From the NCBI GenBank assembly GCA_016181895.1, contig JACOYL010000009.1:67346-100596 (forward strand): a stretch of DNA of 33,251 nt, given 5' to 3'. The translations under genes and the position numbers were made by a program. This stretch comes from Candidatus Pacearchaeota archaeon. Lineage in GTDB: Archaea > Nanobdellota > Nanobdellia > Pacearchaeales > GW2011-AR1. Shown here piece after piece: positions 31,991 through 33,251 of the stretch; the stretch's first letter is position 1, and the number at the start of each line of letters is the position of its first letter. The notes below the pieces were generated by a model that was given only the letters and a program-made list of their open reading frames with translations, was not told where the DNA came from and did not search any database.

Positions 31991-32396
31991 AGAAGTTTTG
32001 CTGATTTTTCTTTCTCTTTGCGGCTTTGGAATTTCATTTCACATATGGAGAAAAATTCACATACAGAAAAAGAAGCTCAAATGCATCATCGGCGACGGCG
32101 GTTGCAATGCGGTTGTAAAAAGCAAATACGGGCATCTTTTCGGAATAGACAACACGATTCTCGGAATGTTATATTACCTGTTTATCTTCGCCGTCGGATT
32201 AATCTACTTTATTTTTCCGCAAATAACATTTTTGAATTATTTCATTCTCGGAGAAAAAATAACAACAGGCTTTGCCGCGGGAATGTCTGTTCTTCTGACT
32301 TTTATCCAGTTTGGAATTTTAAAACAATATTGTGAATACTGCACTTTTGCAAACATCACGAATGTCTTGATTTTTCTGGTTGTGATGATTTTGTAA
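31983..32396 (+). CDS. VKOR-family disulfide-forming membrane protein
   Basis: The 137-residue protein has about four membrane helices, with loop Cys34 and Cys41 (GGCNAVVKSKYG) and the active-site pair Cys117-x2-Cys120 in QYCEYC. VKOR proteins re-oxidise a DsbA-type thiol oxidase and pass electrons to a quinone. A DsbA-like gene follows within 400 bp on the other strand. The protein is slightly short but all key Cys are present. Confidence 0.92.
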   Translation: MLKEVLLIFLSLCGFGISFHIWRKIHIQKKKLKCIIGDGGCNAVVKSKYGHLFGIDNTILGMLYYLFIFAVGLIYFIFPQITFLNYFILGEKITTGFAAGMSVLLTFIQFGILKQYCEYCTFANITNVLIFLVVMIL

Positions 32397-32439
32397 ATTA
32401 GTACAACAATTTATTTAAGGGAGTTCGCATCGAGAGATT

Positions 32440-32778
32440 ATGGAAACTTCTACTAGAAGTTTAAGTATAAATGACCCATTATATTTAGCTATAAAAGGGA
32501 CTATTGATAGTTTAAATCAAATAAACGAATTGATAGATAATAATAAAGATAGAATTCATTCAAAGATATTTTATTCAATAGCTCTAATTTTTGGAGTTAT
32601 TACCGCGGTCTTTATAGAATTTTTTAATATTTTAATATTATTGGTTTTTGGAAATGTCTTATTAGTTTTATTGATAATATTTGCTAAAGACTTTTACCAT
32701 AGAAGAAGAAAGCTTGCAACAGAACAAGATAAAATAAAAAAAGGACTAGAAGATTTAGGTATTAAAATAAAAGATTAA
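32440..32778 (+). CDS. Small membrane protein of unknown function
   Basis: The 112-residue protein has a charged N-terminal helix (to about 40), a hydrophobic hairpin of two membrane helices (about 43-85) and a basic C-terminal helix with RRRK and many Lys. No family recognised. It is A/T-rich. A TATA-like atttatttaag (32408-32418) lies about 27 nt upstream of ATG 32440. Confidence 0.65.
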   Translation: METSTRSLSINDPLYLAIKGTIDSLNQINELIDNNKDRIHSKIFYSIALIFGVITAVFIEFFNILILLVFGNVLLVLLIIFAKDFYHRRRKLATEQDKIKKGLEDLGIKIKD

Positions 32779-32782
32779 ATTC

Positions 32783-33251
32783 TCACGCCAAATATCCCTC
32801 AATGATTTGTTGGAAGGAACCGAAAGGATATGCTCCGCTTAATGGTGTGCCTTCATTGTCTTCGGATTTCATTATAACAAAGAAAGGCGTTCCCTGTCCT
32901 CCTGCGGCGGTTGCAGCGCTCGTGTCTTTGACAACTTCGCTTCTGTATTTTCCGGAGTCCAAGCAAGATGAAATGTCATATCCCAAATCAGAAGCCCAGG
33001 ATTTCAAATCTTCGTTTGTATAAACAACCGTCTTGGAAACCGCGCCTGTTGCAGAGCCGGAATCAAGAATATTTTGTTCCGAGAATATTTTATCATGATA
33101 TTTGAAATAAGCCTCGTCCCCGCCTTTTTCTCTGACGCATTCAGCAGCCTCTGCGCTTGGCTGCGCCATTGGATGCAATGAACTCAAAGGAAAATCCCTG
33201 AAAACAAGTTTTACTTTTCCCGTGTCAATATATTGCGTTTTTATCTGCGAG
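32783..33251 (-). CDS. DsbA-like thiol oxidoreductase (5' end outside window)
   Basis: The frame is open to the window edge, so this is the C-terminal 155 codons or so. The visible part has VKLVFRDFPLSSLHPMAQPSA just after the missing active site. The helical insert follows (EAYFKYHDKIFSEQ), then the cis-Pro loop GTPFFVI and GAYPFGSFQQIIEGYLA. This is the DsbA/Com1 thioredoxin-fold pattern. The active-site CxxC should lie just beyond the window. It likely oxidises secreted proteins with VKOR as its partner. Confidence 0.9.
   Translation of the reverse strand, partial: SQIKTQYIDTGKVKLVFRDFPLSSLHPMAQPSAEAAECVREKGGDEAYFKYHDKIFSEQNILDSGSATGAVSKTVVYTNEDLKSWASDLGYDISSCLDSGKYRSEVVKDTSAATAAGGQGTPFFVIMKSEDNEGTPLSGAYPFGSFQQIIEGYLA

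Overview
The window looks like a chromosomal segment of an archaeon, most likely a small-genome DPANN lineage of the Pacearchaeota/Woesearchaeota kind. The supporting genes are a group II chaperonin (thermosome), archaeal EF-1A and EF-2 and a COG2522-type regulator. tRNA-Tyr and tRNA-Leu carry introns at the archaeal position 37/38. TATA-like boxes often lie about 25 nt upstream of start codons, which suggests leaderless transcripts. The lineage is inferred from gene content and style; no rRNA gene is present to prove it.

Layout. 1-2.2 kb: end of an unknown gene, then the thermosome. 2.2-5.8 kb (minus): a small unknown gene and two secreted proteins, one with Ig/cadherin-like repeats and one with a barrel-like C-terminal half. 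5.8-7.3 kb: a Fic-domain gene bracketed by a 21-bp repeat of the 3' end of tRNA-Gly, like a small integrated element. 7.4-11.3 kb: SDR enzyme, HTH regulator, a diverged tandem-repeat array, intron-containing tRNA-Tyr, a Cas4-like/DUF2779 nuclease and a DUF4346-like protein. 11.4-13.7 kb: two tiny hyperacidic ORFs, a matrixin-like metalloprotease and unknown genes. 13.7-20.5 kb (minus): EF-1A, dihydroorotase and dihydroorotate dehydrogenase, a SET-domain protein, an EF-hand membrane protein and EF-2. 20.6-25.9 kb: a three-gene unknown operon, a tandem Lrp-type regulator, a DUF4258/DUF2283 pair, tRNA-Leu followed by a structured RNA candidate, an epimerase operon, a pilin-like protein and a secreted protein. 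25.9-31.7 kb: a SUF iron-sulfur operon (sufB, DUF59, NUDIX, sufS, unknown, sufU, sufC, flavin reductase) without sufD. 31.7-33.25 kb: VKOR and a DsbA-like protein, a likely disulfide-forming pair.

The most unusual signal is a sequence family shared by four loci. The mRNA leaders of EF-1A and EF-2 carry nearly the same structured element ending at the start codon. The tRNA-Tyr intron carries the complementary strand of that element. The region just after tRNA-Leu carries part of it in the mRNA-like orientation, inside a chain of hairpins. The spliced tRNA-Tyr intron could therefore be an antisense RNA against both elongation-factor messages. Complementarity is read directly from the sequence; regulation is inference.

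A second theme is tRNA genes as integration sites: tRNA-Gly strongly, tRNA-Leu with a 12-bp tail copy, tRNA-Tyr weakly. A third is a diverged repeat of roughly 100-130 nt in three intergenic regions. Intergenic stretches not listed as features hold only promoter-like A/T-rich sequence as far as I can see.
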